Assembly (NCBI RefSeq): GCF_027595985.1 | Contig: NC_073307.1 | Span: forward strand, 15,643,127-15,707,126 | Reading direction: 5' to 3' | DNA length: 64,000 nt | Origin: Sorex araneus | Lineage: Eukaryota > Chordata > Mammalia > Eulipotyphla > Soricidae | In this document: positions 10,286 to 21,900 of the stretch, one piece after another | Position numbering within the stretch: position 1 is the first letter of the stretch | How the letters are laid out: every line of letters begins with the position of its first letter | Program-made: the position numbers and the translations under genes | The notes under the pieces: generated by a model | What the model was told of the DNA's origin: nothing | Databases searched by the model: none | Seen by the model: only the letters and a program-made list of their open reading frames with translations

Positions 10286-11480
10286 AAGTCCATTAATTCA
10301 AGATGGATATAAAAACACTGACATAAGGCCAAATTCATAAAATACATTAAGAAAAACACAAACAGAACTCTCCGGGATATTATCTTCACAGAATTTTCAG
10401 CTATTCCACCCCATGGGTAAAGAAAACAAAAGCAGAAATAAATGGGGTTACAGCAAATTAAAAAGCTTCTCCACTGAGAAAGAAAATGGTTGAATAAAGA
10501 CATTCTACTGAATGAAAGAAAATATTTGCATTCCATCTGACAAAGGGCTAATCTCCCAAATAATAAAGTTCTCACAAAAATAAGAAAGGCCAAACATCTC
10601 CATGAAAAAAATGGAAAGAGAGCTGAACAGATATTTTCTTAAAGAAAAAAACAGAAGGTCAATAGGTATAGGGAAAAGTGTTCATCAATATTTATTTTCA
10701 GACAAATGCAAACCAAAACAGCAATGAGGTATCATCTAATAGAAATGAGAAATGGTTGATATGCAAAAGATTGGATAGACCAATCAATGAGGGTGTGGGA
10801 GAGTGTGATGAAAAAGGAACCTTCATTCATTGAGGCTGGGAATGCCATCTGGTTCAACCTCTGTGGAAAATGGCATAGAGTCTTCTAAAAAATTTAAGGG
10901 TAGAGCTTTCATATGCCCTGCAGATTCTACTCCTGCCATCGACTCCAAGAACAGCAACAACAAAAACCCATTCATTGGAAAAGATATATGCATGTATATG
11001 TTCATTTCAGTGCTGGTTACAGTAGCCAAGATCTGGTCAAGATGCAAAGCCCAACCACAGACAAGATGCTAAGATGTTGTACGAAGTGAAATACTACTCA
11101 GCTATGAGAAAAGATAAAGTCTACAATTTGGATGGAGCTAGAAGGGGTCATGTTAAGCAAAGGAAGTCTGAGGAGAGTAAGTATTGGATGACCTCACTCA
11201 AATGTATAACACAATATATATAACACAATGTATAAACAATCAAAGCAAAGCAATGGACAGCACCAGTGATAATAAACTCTTGGACTGTGACAATAGAACT
11301 TAGCATGCATTTATGGAAGTAGGTTTTGGGGTAGGTAAGGAAGAGGCAGCCTAGAGGGGACATAGGAACAGAGGTGGAAGATCTTTGACACTTTGGTGGT
11401 GACGGAGGTGCTGTAAGTTTGTATGTCAAAAGCATCACCAACACCAGGTAATCTCAATAATCTAAAGACAATTAAAAATG
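10286..11480 (+). mobile_element. L1 ORF2 C-terminus and 3' UTR, sense
   Basis: The longest sense L1 piece in the window. It includes an AAATTAAAAAGCTTCTCCAC stretch (the KLLH-type region near the end of ORF2), AACAGCAATGAGGTATCATC, GTTCATTTCAGTGCTGGTTAC, and the TACTCAGCTATGAG region of the 3' UTR. It ends in an AT-rich tail near 11480. Many stops and indels are present, so it is an inactive 5'-truncated copy. Confidence 0.8.
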
Positions 11481-13706
11481 AGGGATATTATGCTCATCCA
11501 TATGCATAGACTGAGAGGGAGAGAAAGCGCTACCTCTGACGAGGATGACAAGTGGATCATGGTCAGATTTACCACATATTACCCCCAGGCTGATATTTGC
11601 AGGATGTGCTTCTGGTCTGGTCATGATTATATTCCATGATCCCTAAGGACTCCCAGTGAAAGATATGCCCCAATTCTTGGACTGATATTCAAGATTCATC
11701 ATACTGCAGCTCCAATATGCTTTTCCAGCTTTCTCTCTCACCAACCCCCCTGGGATCTCTGCTGTTTGGGGAACACCATCTGTTCATTTACCATTTCATG
11801 CATCTACATACATAATATTTGTTAAGCACCTACTATATGCTTTCCAGTCTTTGTTCATTTCATGACCACTCTGCTGAATGCCATCACCCCTGTAAGTACA
11901 TAAAAACCCAGCACATTCCTTACAGCCCAGGGTAAACACCATATTTTCTAAGATGCCCTCATTCGTCTTTTCCCCATGCAGTTCAGAATGATTTATTCCC
12001 TCGATCTCTCTTCAAAGGACTTGATTCATTCCTCTTTTGAGGTAGCATTATTTTTGACCTTAGGTTAATCTTATATATGCACATACTTATGTGTGCTATT
12101 GAAAGCTAAATTCTTTAAGGGCTTGGGCCTCCTACTATAGAGCCAGCCAGTTATAATAGCACACAGAACACGCATCCAATAACTGCTTGAGAAATGGATG
12201 AATAACAAACTGAATTGACTTCAATGTTCAGTTTCTCCTCCCTTGTCACTGTGACAGGCTTTTCTATATGGCATGTTTGTATTCGTAAAACGTTTTCTGA
12301 ACCTTTTGTGTTATTTGATTTTTGTAATGATATTCTGAGCTGGGTAGCATCTCAATTTAAAAAAAATGAAGAAACCAAATCTCAGATAGGTCAGATAACT
12401 TTTTGGCTAGACCGTGACCCGGACATTAATTGAATTCAGATCTTTTGAGTCTTGAGTATTTTGGCCACGAATCTTAGCAATTCAAACCAGATAAATGTGA
12501 AAACTGCACTGATTAATTAATGGCCCCGAGAGGACCGTGAGTCTGGTCCTAGTCGTCATCCTTTAGATGGTGCCTCGATGAGACCCACAGAACTCGGATG
12601 TGTCCAGGAGTCGCTTGGTTCAGTGGGACTTCGGTAAACAGAGTGTGGATGGAAGTGTGATAGTGTCAGCCCTTTGGATTTGTCTGCACGGAAGGCTCCC
12701 TCTTGGATACCAGCTGACATGCCTGAAGCAGTCCAGGCCACGCGGAGGGACGCCAAGAGCTGAACTGAGATGCTTTAGTCTGAAGCCCAGCTGCGTCTCA
12801 GCATCTACCCAGCACCAACTGCCCGCGTGAGCGAGCATCCTACATGCTCCAGCCTCCGGATGACAGAAATCCCAGCTACAGAAACACGAGGGAGAATCAA
12901 CAGCTGTCATTTAAAAGTCATTAAGTAACACTGCTCGAAATAAAATTTGACAAAACCATGTACTTGGATTTAATGAATATCAGCAGTATGGAGAAAGGGA
13001 AAAGCCATTTCGTATGAGAGCAGCTGGATCGTTCATGAGAGGCACCAGGCCTAGCCTTGACCAAACTCTGCGGCCCCACAAGGTGGCGGGTTCCTACGCC
13101 TCCTACCAAGACTCCATGGCTCAGGGGGAAGCATGTTCAAAGAAGTGTTTAGGAAATTGTGCAAAACAAGGAAGTTGTAATGGTCAAAACCTGGTGGGGA
13201 CCACAGGAAGCCTGCATGCCTCCTCCTGCATGGACACAGTGCATGCCCCTTACCTCATGGAAGTGGGGGGTTGTCAACACAAACAAGTCCAAATCTTATT
13301 CTCTCATCTTGAAGATGCCACAAGAATGAAAAGGCCCTTTCCAGGCTCAAGGCTCATCTTCTGTCAGGCTAGAAGCCCCATCTCTTCAGTTTTTCACTGG
13401 GTCTCTCTCTCTCTCTCTCACTCTTTTCCCCTTAGTGGCGATGGCCCTCAAGATGGAGAGGAGTACTTGAGTCTGTGTGTTTGCAGGGGACTGACCTGGG
13501 GGAAAATGGAAGTTGGGTTTCTGGGGACAATGAGGAAATCCTCCCTGAGCTCTCTCCTCAGCTCTTAGCACTCTTCTGGGTTGAGATTTAGGTTCAGGTA
13601 GAATCCAAATGAACTTGGTTTCAGACACACACACTCCAGTCACACATGGTCTTTACTAATCTGACTGACTGGGCAACCAAGTAGCTGAGGACCTTCTCTA
13701 GAGGTA
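11481..13706. other. Unique intergenic sequence
   Basis: No repeat family or gene was recognised in about 2.2 kb. An open frame of 184 codons at 13014-13568 has no recognisable domain and includes a CT run, so it was not called. Confidence 0.4.
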
Positions 13707-13954
13707 GCACTGTAGCACTGTCGTCCCGTTGTTCATTGATTTGCTTGAGCGGGCATCAGTAACGTCTCCATCGTGAGACTCATTGTTACTGTTTTTGGCA
13801 TATAGAATACGCCACTGGTAGCTTGCCAGGCTCTGGCATTCAGGCGGGATACTCTCGGTAGCTTGCCGGGCTCTCTGAGAGGGGCGGAGGAATCGAACAT
13901 GGGTTGGTCGCATGCAAGGCAAACACCCTACCCACTGTGCTATCACTCCAGTCC
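13707..13954 (-). mobile_element. SOR-B SINE, antisense
   Basis: Antisense copy beginning CACTGTAGCACTGTCGTCCC, then GATTTGCTTGAGCGGGCATC, GTTTTTGGCATATAGAATAC and AGCTTGCCGGGCTCTCTGAG. It ends with the tRNA-like head complement CTATCACTCCAGTCC. A short AGAGGTA flanks both sides. The tail is GTGACAGT-like, not poly-A. Confidence 0.9.
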
Positions 13955-14480
13955 AGAGGTATCATAAAATTTTCACAGGGGAAAAAGACTTAGAGGCAGT
14001 GTTGGGACTCAAGCTTCACAAAATACTCTGTCTGATGTGAAGGTATGATGCTTTTGACAATCTGAGAACAATTTTGTGTGCGTGAAATTTCCCAGAGCAT
14101 TTTGCTTCCTCAGGTAAAAAATGGCTTTCACTGCATGAGCAACAGTCATGAATCTACTCCAGAAAAAGACAATCAATTGAAGCCTCTGACAAATCAATAA
14201 GCGTAGGTAGGAGGCCAGATTTTTCGTGTTCAGTGGATCCTTTATTCTCTTCCTTTCCCATCAGTACTAGAGACAGAGCTGTCGGATGTTCATTCTGAGG
14301 GAATTTAGAGTGTACTTACTCAACGGATGATTTCACAGATGAGGAAATAGGCCCAGAGAGCAGACTGGGGCTTGTTTCAGTCATATTGAAATTTTTCTGG
14401 CTAGGATTTGGATTAGAACTTTCATCTTTGACTCTGAGGCAAATCTCTTCCACAGTCCTGATAACTTTAGTGACACTTGT
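13955..14480. other. Unique spacer
   Basis: No gene or repeat family was recognised. Confidence 0.4.
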
Positions 14481-14668
14481 GGAAAGAGAGGGGGCATTGA
14501 GAGAGAAAGAAGAGAGGAGAGAGGGAGAAAGAGAAGAGGAGAAATAGAGAGGGAGAAAGAGAGGAGAGGAGAAGACAGGAGAGGAGAGAGATAGAGAGAT
14601 AAAGAGAGAGCGAGAGGAAAGGAGAGAGAGAAAGAGGAGGGGGAAAGAGAGAGAGGAGAGAAGAGAAT
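14481..14668. repeat. GA-rich polypurine tract
   Basis: About 190 bases that are almost entirely A and G on the + strand, with only a handful of scattered T and C. It is irregular (GAGA, GGAGA and AAAGAG mixes), unlike the pure (GA)n at 18774. It could form intramolecular triplex DNA. Confidence 0.9.
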
Positions 14669-14824
14669 GTTATATTTTAGATGAAATAGACATATTCAAA
14701 GGAGACCTCAGAGAGTCAAAGAGAATTACTTAGATTTAGATTTTGATCTTAGTGACAACTCTGAAAGCCACTGCCAGTCTTCAACCACAAACAGGACACT
14801 TGTATCTAACATCTTCTAGAAGGA

Positions 14825-15000
14825 TTTTTTTTTTTGCTTTTTGGGTCACACCTGGCAATGCACAGGGGTTACTCCTGGCTCTGCACTCAGGAATTATTCC
14901 TGGTGGTGCTCAGGGGACCATATAGGATGCTGGGAATCAAACCCGGGTTGGCTGCATGCAAGGCAAATGCCCTACCCGCTGTGCTATTGCTCCAGCCCCC
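14825..15000 (-). mobile_element. SOR-A SINE, antisense, with target-site duplication
   Basis: Full-length antisense copy, GCTTTTTGGGTCACACCTGG to CTATTGCTCCAGCCCC. CTTCTAGAAG occurs on both sides. It lies 55 bases from a sense copy, so the two form a long inverted pair. Confidence 0.95.
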
Positions 15001-15055
15001 TTCTAGAAGTTTTTATTGTCATCCACAAGTTTTTTCTAGAAAATTAGTGTTTCTA

Positions 15056-15227
15056 GGGGCTGGAGCGATAGCACAGTGGGTAGGGTATTTGCCTTGCATG
15101 CAGTTGACCTGGGTTCTATTTCCAGCATCCCATATGGTCCCCCAACATCACCAGGAAAAATTCCTAAGTGCAGAGCCAGGAGTAACCCCTGTGCATTACC
15201 GGGCGTGACCCAAAAAGAAAAAAAAAA
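15056..15227 (+). mobile_element. SOR-A SINE, sense, with target-site duplication
   Basis: GGGGCTGGAGCGATAGCACA to CGTGACCCAAAAAGAAAAAA. GAAAATTAGTGTTT occurs before and after the element, a 14-base duplication. Near full length and young. Confidence 0.95.
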
Positions 15228-15591
15228 TAGAAAATTAGTGTTTAATTTTCTCAGGTCCCTATCCCTCTTCTCTGGGGTCTTGAGAAGTTAAACCACTTAC
15301 TCAAGATCACACAGTCAGAGGAAGTTAATTTCAAGGTAGTGCTCTTTGCACTACATTCCACTGCCTTTTAGGGACAGAAATCAACCTTAATGTAAATAGA
15401 ATAGGAATTATTTTGTCCTATAGGAAAATTCACAAGAATAATTAGGAGCCCATTCAAAATGTTTTATTAAAGAGCCATGATTTACACAGTTGCTGATAGT
15501 TGTGTTTTTGACACACAATAATTGAACACTAATCCTTCCACCAGCATCAAATTCCTTCCAACATTAGGAACCACTTTTAATGAATTAATTC

Positions 15592-15755
15592 ATTTTGGTT
15601 TGGGGGACACAAACAACAGTGTTCAGGGCTTACTTCTGGCTCTGTGCTCAGGAATCACTCCTGGTGGGCTTTGGGACCATATGGAGGGCTGGGGATTGAA
15701 TCTTGATAGACCTTGCACCTTATCCACTGTCCTGTCTCCAGCCCTGGATCCTTGT
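15592..15755 (-). mobile_element. Diverged SINE, antisense
   Basis: GTTTGGGGGACACAAACAAC, then TGCTCAGGAATCACTCCTGG, GGGGATTGAATC and CCTGTCTCCAGCCC follow the order of an antisense SOR-like SINE, but with many changes, so it is an older relative. Confidence 0.75.
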
Positions 15756-16565
15756 TTATATTTTAAAGCTCTCTAGTGCTGTTGGTTGAGGATATGGACC
15801 ACAGAGTCAGATTTCCCCGATAGAGTGCAAGTTTAATCATTTTGCTTGACTTTGGGGTGCAGTAGACCCATCCCAGGCTTTCTTCTTCCTCTTATCTCGA
15901 CATTAGGTCCATACATTAGGTCCCTGACCTCATGTAAGCTTGCTTCCTAGTATTGCCATGAGAATAAAAAGAAGTAATGCCTGTACATTATTGAATGCTG
16001 TGTCTGTGCTCAAAACACTTAGCTTTTATTTGATTTAATAATGTGCGATATTAACTGGAGAACAGATTCATGCCGAAAGGGAAAATGTAACAGAAAAGAG
16101 ATGAACCCTTCATCCTAATCTTGGCTTCATGCACTGCCTCTTCTGTATATCCTATGCTCACACCTGTCCCAGCTACTGGGCTATATCACATGGGCTCAAT
16201 TCCAAAAGAGAGAGAACATGAGTGAAACTCTTCAGTGGAAACCCAGCTAGATATACACAAAGGTATGTATAAGAGAATCATCTTTCCAGGATCACTGGTA
16301 ATCGAGATAACCCGGAAATAACCTCATCACTAGCTTATAAGGGACTGGTTCCATCAGCTCTGGGACATTAAGTTCCTGCAGCATCGTGCTGTGGGTGGCT
16401 TAGAATAAAGCCTAGAAATCATTAGATCCTTTCTTACCCTCTGTCTGACAGCAGCAATGAATCCACTCGACTCTGCCTTTAAAATACATTCAAAATCCAA
16501 GCAGTTCTCATTATCTACATAGCCACCACCCAAACCTAACCCATCATGATCTGTCATACCTACTT
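15756..16565. other. Unique spacer
   Basis: No gene or repeat family was recognised. Confidence 0.4.
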
Positions 16566-17190
16566 TCCCCCTTTTAGTCAAATCGCCATGAGATACACAG
16601 TTACAAAGCTGCTCACAGTCAGGTTTCAGTCATATAACGTTCCAACACCCATCCCATCACCAGTGTACATTTCCCACCACCAATGTCCACAGTTTCTCTC
16701 CGCACCACTCCCCCAGTCTGTCTCTATGCAGGCATTCTCTCTCTCTGTCTCTCTCTCTCTGTGTCTCTCTGTCTGTCTGTCTCTCCCTCTCTCTCTCTCC
16801 TCTCTCTTTTTGAGCATTATGGTTTGCATATGCAGATACTGAGAGGTTATCATGTTTGTTTCTTTACCCACATTCAGCACGCAGTTCTTATCCAGAGTGA
16901 TCATTTCCAACTATCATTGCCGTAATAGTTTCTTTTCTATTCCAATTGCTTTCTCCCCCAGCCCTCAAGGCAGCCTTCCAATCCTTTTGGCCTGTGTTTC
17001 TCTGTCCTTGGGTATTACTCTTATACTATATTTTTGTTTATGTCCCACAAATGAGTGTAATCATCCTATGTCTGTCCCTCTCCTTTCTGACTCATTTCAC
17101 TCAGCATGATACTCTCCCGGTTCATCCATTTATAAGTCAATTTTATGCCTATGTTGTATTCAAACTGTCTTTTTAAAACTCCTGCTTTAA
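16566..17190 (-). mobile_element. L1 3' UTR, antisense, with CT-rich run
   Basis: One of the longest antisense copies: ATCGCCATGAGATACACAG, ACCCATCCCATCACCAGTG, a CT-rich stretch at 16736-16808, GAGCATTATGGTTTGCATATG, CAGAGTGATCATTTCCAAC, CTTGGGTATTACTC, and ACTCAGCATGATACTCTCCC. It is a good reference for the family order in the window. Confidence 0.8.
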
Positions 17191-17253
17191 CCTTTTCTGA
17201 CTAAATAGCATCTTTGTCATTTTTAGGGCCCATTTGCTACATTCCTAACTCAG

Positions 17254-17254
17254 A

Positions 17255-17288
<34 letters not shown>
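17254..17288. repeat. (AT)n microsatellite
   Basis: An AT run that directly abuts the SOR-type tail beginning at 17289. Confidence 0.85.
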
Positions 17289-17497
17289 CTCACTGTATCA
17301 CTGTCATCCTGTTGTTAGTCGATTTACTTGAGTCAGCACCAGTAATGTCTCTATTACACTCAGCCCTGAGACTTTAGCAGCCTTTCCTTACTCATCTTTC
17401 CCAATGATTGGAGGCTTTTTCAGGGTCAGGGGAATGAGACCTATCATTACTGGTTTTGGCATATCGAATATGCCATGGGTAGTTGCCAGACTCTGCA
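17289..17497 (-). mobile_element. SOR-B/SOR-C intermediate, antisense, truncated
   Basis: It starts like SOR-B (CACTGTATCACTGTCATCC, then GATTTACTTGAGTCAGCACC), then carries SOR-C body text (CCCTGAGACTTTAGCAGCC, then GGAGGCTTTTTCAGGGTCAG), then returns to GTTTTGGCATATCGAATATG. It links the two families. The tRNA-like head is missing. Confidence 0.75.
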
Positions 17498-18010
17498 AGC
17501 TATATACATATAGCTTGCAATATATATGTATATACACACATATACATTGTATATAATATATATAATATACTAATATATACTACTACTACTACTAATATAA
17601 TAATATAATACCAATACTGTCACTGTTACTGTCATCCTTTTGCTCATCGATTTGTTCGAGTGGGCACCAGTAACGTCTCTCATTGAGAGACTTATTGTTA
17701 CTGTTTTTGGCATATCCAATACGCACGGGTAGCTTGCCAGGCTCTGCCTCTCGGGCTCGATACTCTCAGTAGCTTGCAGGGCTCTCCAAGAGGGGCAGAG
17801 GAATCGAACTCTGGTTGGCTGCGTGAAAGGCAAATGCCCAACCGCTGTGCTATCGCTCCAGTTAATACTACTACTACTAATATATAATATACATTACTAA
17901 TACTAATATATAATATATAATATATAGTATACATAAATATATCACACACATATACATACACAGATATAGCTCTGCAATATATATACATACATGTATATAT
18001 ATTCATGTGT
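17498..18010. repeat. TA/TATACA-rich low-complexity DNA with (ACT)n runs
   Basis: Alternating TA, TACATA and TACTAC runs on both sides of the SINE at 17615-17861, probably one AT-rich microsatellite array split by the insertion. TACTACTACTACTAATA occurs before the SINE, and ACTACTACTACTAATA follows it. Confidence 0.85.
17615..17861 (-). mobile_element. SOR-B SINE, antisense
   Basis: From CTGTCACTGTTACTGTCATCC through TTGTTCGAGTGGGCACCAG and AGCTTGCAGGGCTCTCCAAG to CTATCGCTCCAG. Complete head and tail. Inserted in TA-rich low-complexity DNA. Confidence 0.93.
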
Positions 18011-18733
18011 ATATTTACACTTTCATAATATATATTATTTTTGTAGATATACTATGAGTTTGTTTTTAAAGGACAAAACCCCTCTATTTTTTTGTGTTTT
18101 TTACCCAAATGCATAAAATGTTGGGAAACTCATATTCTAAATGTAAGATAATGCTCATTTTTTTTGAAAGGGTAAGCGGGGACTTTTTGTTTTGTTCTTT
18201 ACGTCTCTGTAACTTAAACAATTTATCTTACAAAGATCCATAATCATGTTTATCTGAGCAAGTTCTTACATAGACTTTGTAAGCTTATGTAATTTTTAAA
18301 AAGTAGGTGCACATGCAGAAAATTCTGCCCTTTATTACCTTCAATCAACACAGCTGGACGAGGGAGTTCCCAGAACACGGTCCATTCCCACGTAAGATCC
18401 GAACCTCTTTGGGAGCAGAACCACGGTGGCGGGGGCTTTTGCTGAAGCCCCGTTTTCTAGCACACCTGAGACTTAGGCTGTGCAAAGCGCGTTATTTGCT
18501 TAGTTCAAGCTGCTCTTTTTCATTCCTTAAGCCGAAGGTGTACCTAGACGTCCAGAATGCACCTGCAGTTCCCTGTGTTCCCTGAAGGTGGCAATCTTCA
18601 CCGGCTTGAAATAACCAGACTTTGTGGCGCAGTGGATACTGATCCATCAGAAGCAATTCATGCTTTCTGACAAAAACAGTTGGGAATGATCATTTGGACA
18701 GGAACTGAGTGTGGAAAGTGGTAAAGGGTATAC
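18011..18733. other. Unique spacer
   Basis: No gene or repeat family was recognised. 18350-18600 is more GC-rich than its surroundings, without coding evidence. Confidence 0.4.
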
Positions 18734-19064
<331 letters not shown>

Positions 19065-19228
19065 TTCATGCTTTCAGTATTTCACATTTCAGTATTTCAC
19101 ATAAATATTCACATTTTTAATCACATTCTCGAATTAGATTAGTAGATTAAATAATAAACTTATAAATATAAGTAAAAACAGAAAGAGAAATAAAAAATAA
19201 GTAGATCTTAAGATACTATGTATTTTAA

Positions 19229-19384
19229 TTTTGGGGGTGCACACCCAGCAATGCTCAGGTGTTACTTTTGGCTCTGCACTCAGGAATTACTCCTGATGGT
19301 GCTCAAGGAACCATATGGGATGCCAGGGTTGAACCCAGGTTGGTCAAATGCAAGGCAAGCACCTGGCCCGTTGAACATCCCCCA
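19229..19384 (-). mobile_element. SOR-A SINE, antisense, with target-site duplication
   Basis: GGGGGTGCACACCCAGCAATG to the end of the head complement. AGATACT, A or C, then TGTATTTTAA flanks both sides with one mismatch. The head is worn (GAACATCCCCC). Confidence 0.85.
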
Positions 19385-19744
19385 GATACTCTGTATTTTA
19401 ATAGCAAAACTTGGGTGCTGTTCCCCTAATTGGTGCTTGGCCACAGACGGACCCGATATGTTTTGCTATATGAGCTGGTGCAGTGGGAAGTAGTCATCCA
19501 CAGTGGTTGACAACTCTCAACACGGCAAAGCGAACATTTCCCTGACTTTAAATGCGTGTTAGTTCTCTAAAATGTATATTAAAGCCAAGATCCTCACTCT
19601 CCTACCAAAAAAAGCCATTGAGTTCCTGGGTTCAGGGATAAAACCATGGAAATCTGGGGTGTGGTTCATATTCTCTACTTTTGGAGGATCTGTATCTCTG
19701 CCTTCTGCTCATTAATTGCGGCATTATTTAGTATGAAATTCACT
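19385..19744. other. Unique spacer
   Basis: No gene or repeat family was recognised. Confidence 0.4.
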
Positions 19745-19912
19745 TAAAAAAAAAAGAAAAGGGGGTGGGGGGGTGATGGAGGGAACCTGGGGGCGCTGGT
19801 GCTGGGAAATGAACACTGGTGCAGGGATGGGTGTAGGGATACTGTGTGACTGAAATCCAATCATGAACTGCTTTGTAACACTCTAAAAAATAAATAATAA
19901 AAAAATTAAAAA
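19745..19912 (+). mobile_element. L1-like 3' end fragment, sense
   Basis: GGGAAATGAACACTGGTGCAG, GGGATGGGTGTAGGGATACTG, TGACTGAAATCCAATCATG and an A-rich tail match the last 150 bases of the L1 3' UTR family. Confidence 0.75.
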
Positions 19913-20115
19913 CAATGAAAAGATATCACATCATATGGCCTCAAGGGACCCAGCCCCGGCAGCCGACCTCCACAACCCAACTGCCCCCACCGCCACAGGA
20001 CGCTTCCCACATGCTCTGGCCGAACTTGACATACAAGTGAACATATTCTGGACCACATAGCCGTGAAAGCAGCCGCATGACACATCGTAAGACACTCCCT
20101 ACTCATTTTCCATAC

Positions 20116-20348
20116 CTCTTGGAGAGCCCGGCAAGCTACCGAGGATATCCCGCCCGCACGGCAGAGCCTGGCAAGCTACCTGTGACGTATTTGATATGCC
20201 AAAAACAGTAACAATAACGTGCTCTTCACGTTCCTGAAGCAAGCAGATGCCACTGGGCTACACTAACATGCGACAGGGACGAATGGAGACATTACTGGCA
20301 CCCACTTAGGCAATCAATGAGCAATGGGATGACAGTGATACAGTGATG
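20116..20348 (+). mobile_element. SOR-B SINE, sense, 5'-truncated, with RTE-like extension
   Basis: Starts in the body (CTTGGAGAGCCCGGCAAGC), lacks the tRNA-like head, and ends in GATGACAGTGATACAGTG. Between CAGTAACAATAAC and GGAGACATTAC it holds a longer stretch including GTTCCTGAAGCAAGCAG and CACTGGGCTACACTAAC. That stretch is absent from standard SOR-B copies but is present in the LINE fragment at 28935-29187. This copy therefore bridges the SINE and the LINE. Confidence 0.85.
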
Positions 20349-20485
20349 GTTTCAAGGAACACAAATGTAAATAAGTTAATACTCCACATCTGTTAGAAGG
20401 GTCAAAAATCCCAAAATACTGCCAGTATCAAATGCTGGTGGGAATGAAAAGTTGTACAGTTACTTTGGAAAAAAAATGTGTATTT

Positions 20486-20677
20486 TCTTTCTTTTTTTTT
20501 TCTTTTTTTTTTTGCTTTTTGGGTCACACCTGGTGATGCACAGGGATTACTCCTGGCTATGCACTCAGGAATTACTCCTGGTGATGCTCAGGGGACCATA
20601 TGGGATGCTGGGGATCGAACCCAGGTCAGCCATGTGCAAGGCAAACGCCCTACCCACTGTGCTATCGCTCCAGCCCC
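20486..20677 (-). mobile_element. SOR-A SINE, antisense, with long target-site duplication
   Basis: Full-length antisense copy ending CTATCGCTCCAGCCCC. AAAAAAAATGTGTATTTTCTT occurs on both sides, about 20 bases. One of the youngest copies by similarity. Confidence 0.96.
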
Positions 20678-20756
20678 GGAAAAAAAATGTGTATTTTCTT
20701 ACAAAACTAAATATTCTCTTATATGATTTGGCCGTTAAATTACTTGATATATACAC

Positions 20757-21001
20757 AGAAATAGCACAGCGGTTGGGCTTTCGCCTTTCACGTGGCCGAC
20801 CCAAGTTCGATTCCTCCGCCCCTCTCAGAGAGCCCAGCAAGCTACCAAGAGTATTGAGCCCACATGGCAGAGCCTGGCAAGCTACCTGTGATGTATTGGA
20901 TATGCCCAAAACAGTAACAATAAGTCTCTCAATGAGAGACGTTACTGGTGCCCGCTCGAGCAAATCTGATGAGCAATGGGATGACAGTGACAGTGACAGT
21001 T
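20757..21001 (+). mobile_element. SOR-B SINE, sense
   Basis: AATAGCACAGCGGTTGGGC, B box AAGTTCGATTCC, CCTCTCAGAGAGCCCAGCAAG, CAAAACAGTAACAATAAG, and the tail GACAGTGACAGTGACAG. The very start of the head is missing. Near full length. Confidence 0.92.
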
Positions 21002-21544
21002 TGAAAAAAAAAAAAAGGGAACATTTCCCCTCATTCCTCTAATGTCCCCAAGGGGGCACCACTGCCCTGGTAAGGCCTTTCTCGATCGCTGTGAATCCAG
21101 TGAGGCAACTGCCCGTGTCTGCTGATCCTGGAAACGTGAAGACTGACTCCAAAACCCAAAACCGAACTTTAGTCTGCACACCGCTTTAGGAATGGATGCG
21201 CACCGATGCTCACTTCAGTTAGGGAAACTGCTTTCGAGTTTGATGCGACTAACAGGTACGGGAATCTATTTTGTCAACTCTACACTGGAAGAAATTTAAA
21301 CACAGATGAAATATTTATTATTGAAAGTTTAACCTAATCGATATGCTTTAAGTGTAAAATACACACAGGAGTTTGAAGATTCAGTGGGATAAAAACAACG
21401 TCGAATAGCTATTGCTACATTTCAATATATTTCTTCAATTTTAGGTTGAAATGATAAGTTGGATATATTGGGTTAAATGAATGTTAATAAAATTAATTTA
21501 ACTGCCTTATTTTTGCTTTATTTGTTGATTGGTTTTTCATGTCT
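21002..21544. other. Unique spacer
   Basis: No gene or repeat family was recognised. Confidence 0.4.
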
Positions 21545-21747
21545 CATAAACCTATTTTATTATTTATTTATTTATTTAACTGAATCACGGTGACATACAC
21601 AGTTATAAAGTTGTTCATGATTGGGTTTCAGTCATACAATGTCATGCAATGTTCCAACACCCATCCCTTCACCTGTGTACATTTCCCACCACCAATGTCC
21701 CCAGTTTTCCTCCTGCCTCCCCCATCTCCCTCCTTGGTAGGCCTCTC

Positions 21748-21793
<46 letters not shown>

Positions 21794-21900
21794 GCATTAT
21801 GATTTGCAATTCAGATACTGAAAGGTTATCATATATATCACTTGTCCCACTTTCAACACAGTCCAGAGTGATCATTTATAACCATTATCTTTTTATCTTT
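21545..21900 (-). mobile_element. L1 3' UTR, antisense, with CT run
   Basis: TTATTTATTTATTTAACTG, GAATCACGGTGACATACACAG, CAATGTTCCAACACCCATCC, a CT run at about 21746-21791, then GGGCATTATGATTTGCAATTC and CAGAGTGATCATTTATAACC. Confidence 0.8.

Noticed and set aside
10117-10593. Open frame of 158 codons on the minus strand
   Set aside because: It is the antisense of a sense L1 fragment and a SINE relic.
13014-13568. Open frame of 184 codons in unique sequence
   Set aside because: It has no recognisable motif, contains a CT run translated as Ser/Leu, and has no splice context. It remains possible but unsupported.
15056-15130. tRNA gene signal (A and B boxes) in SINE heads
   Set aside because: The boxes belong to dispersed SINE copies. 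No cloverleaf with a proper acceptor stem and anticodon arm was found, so these are not tRNA genes.
20452-21042. Open frame of 196 codons
   Set aside because: It runs through a SOR-A SINE and a SOR-B SINE in opposite orientations. Similar frames arise at nearly every SINE in the window.
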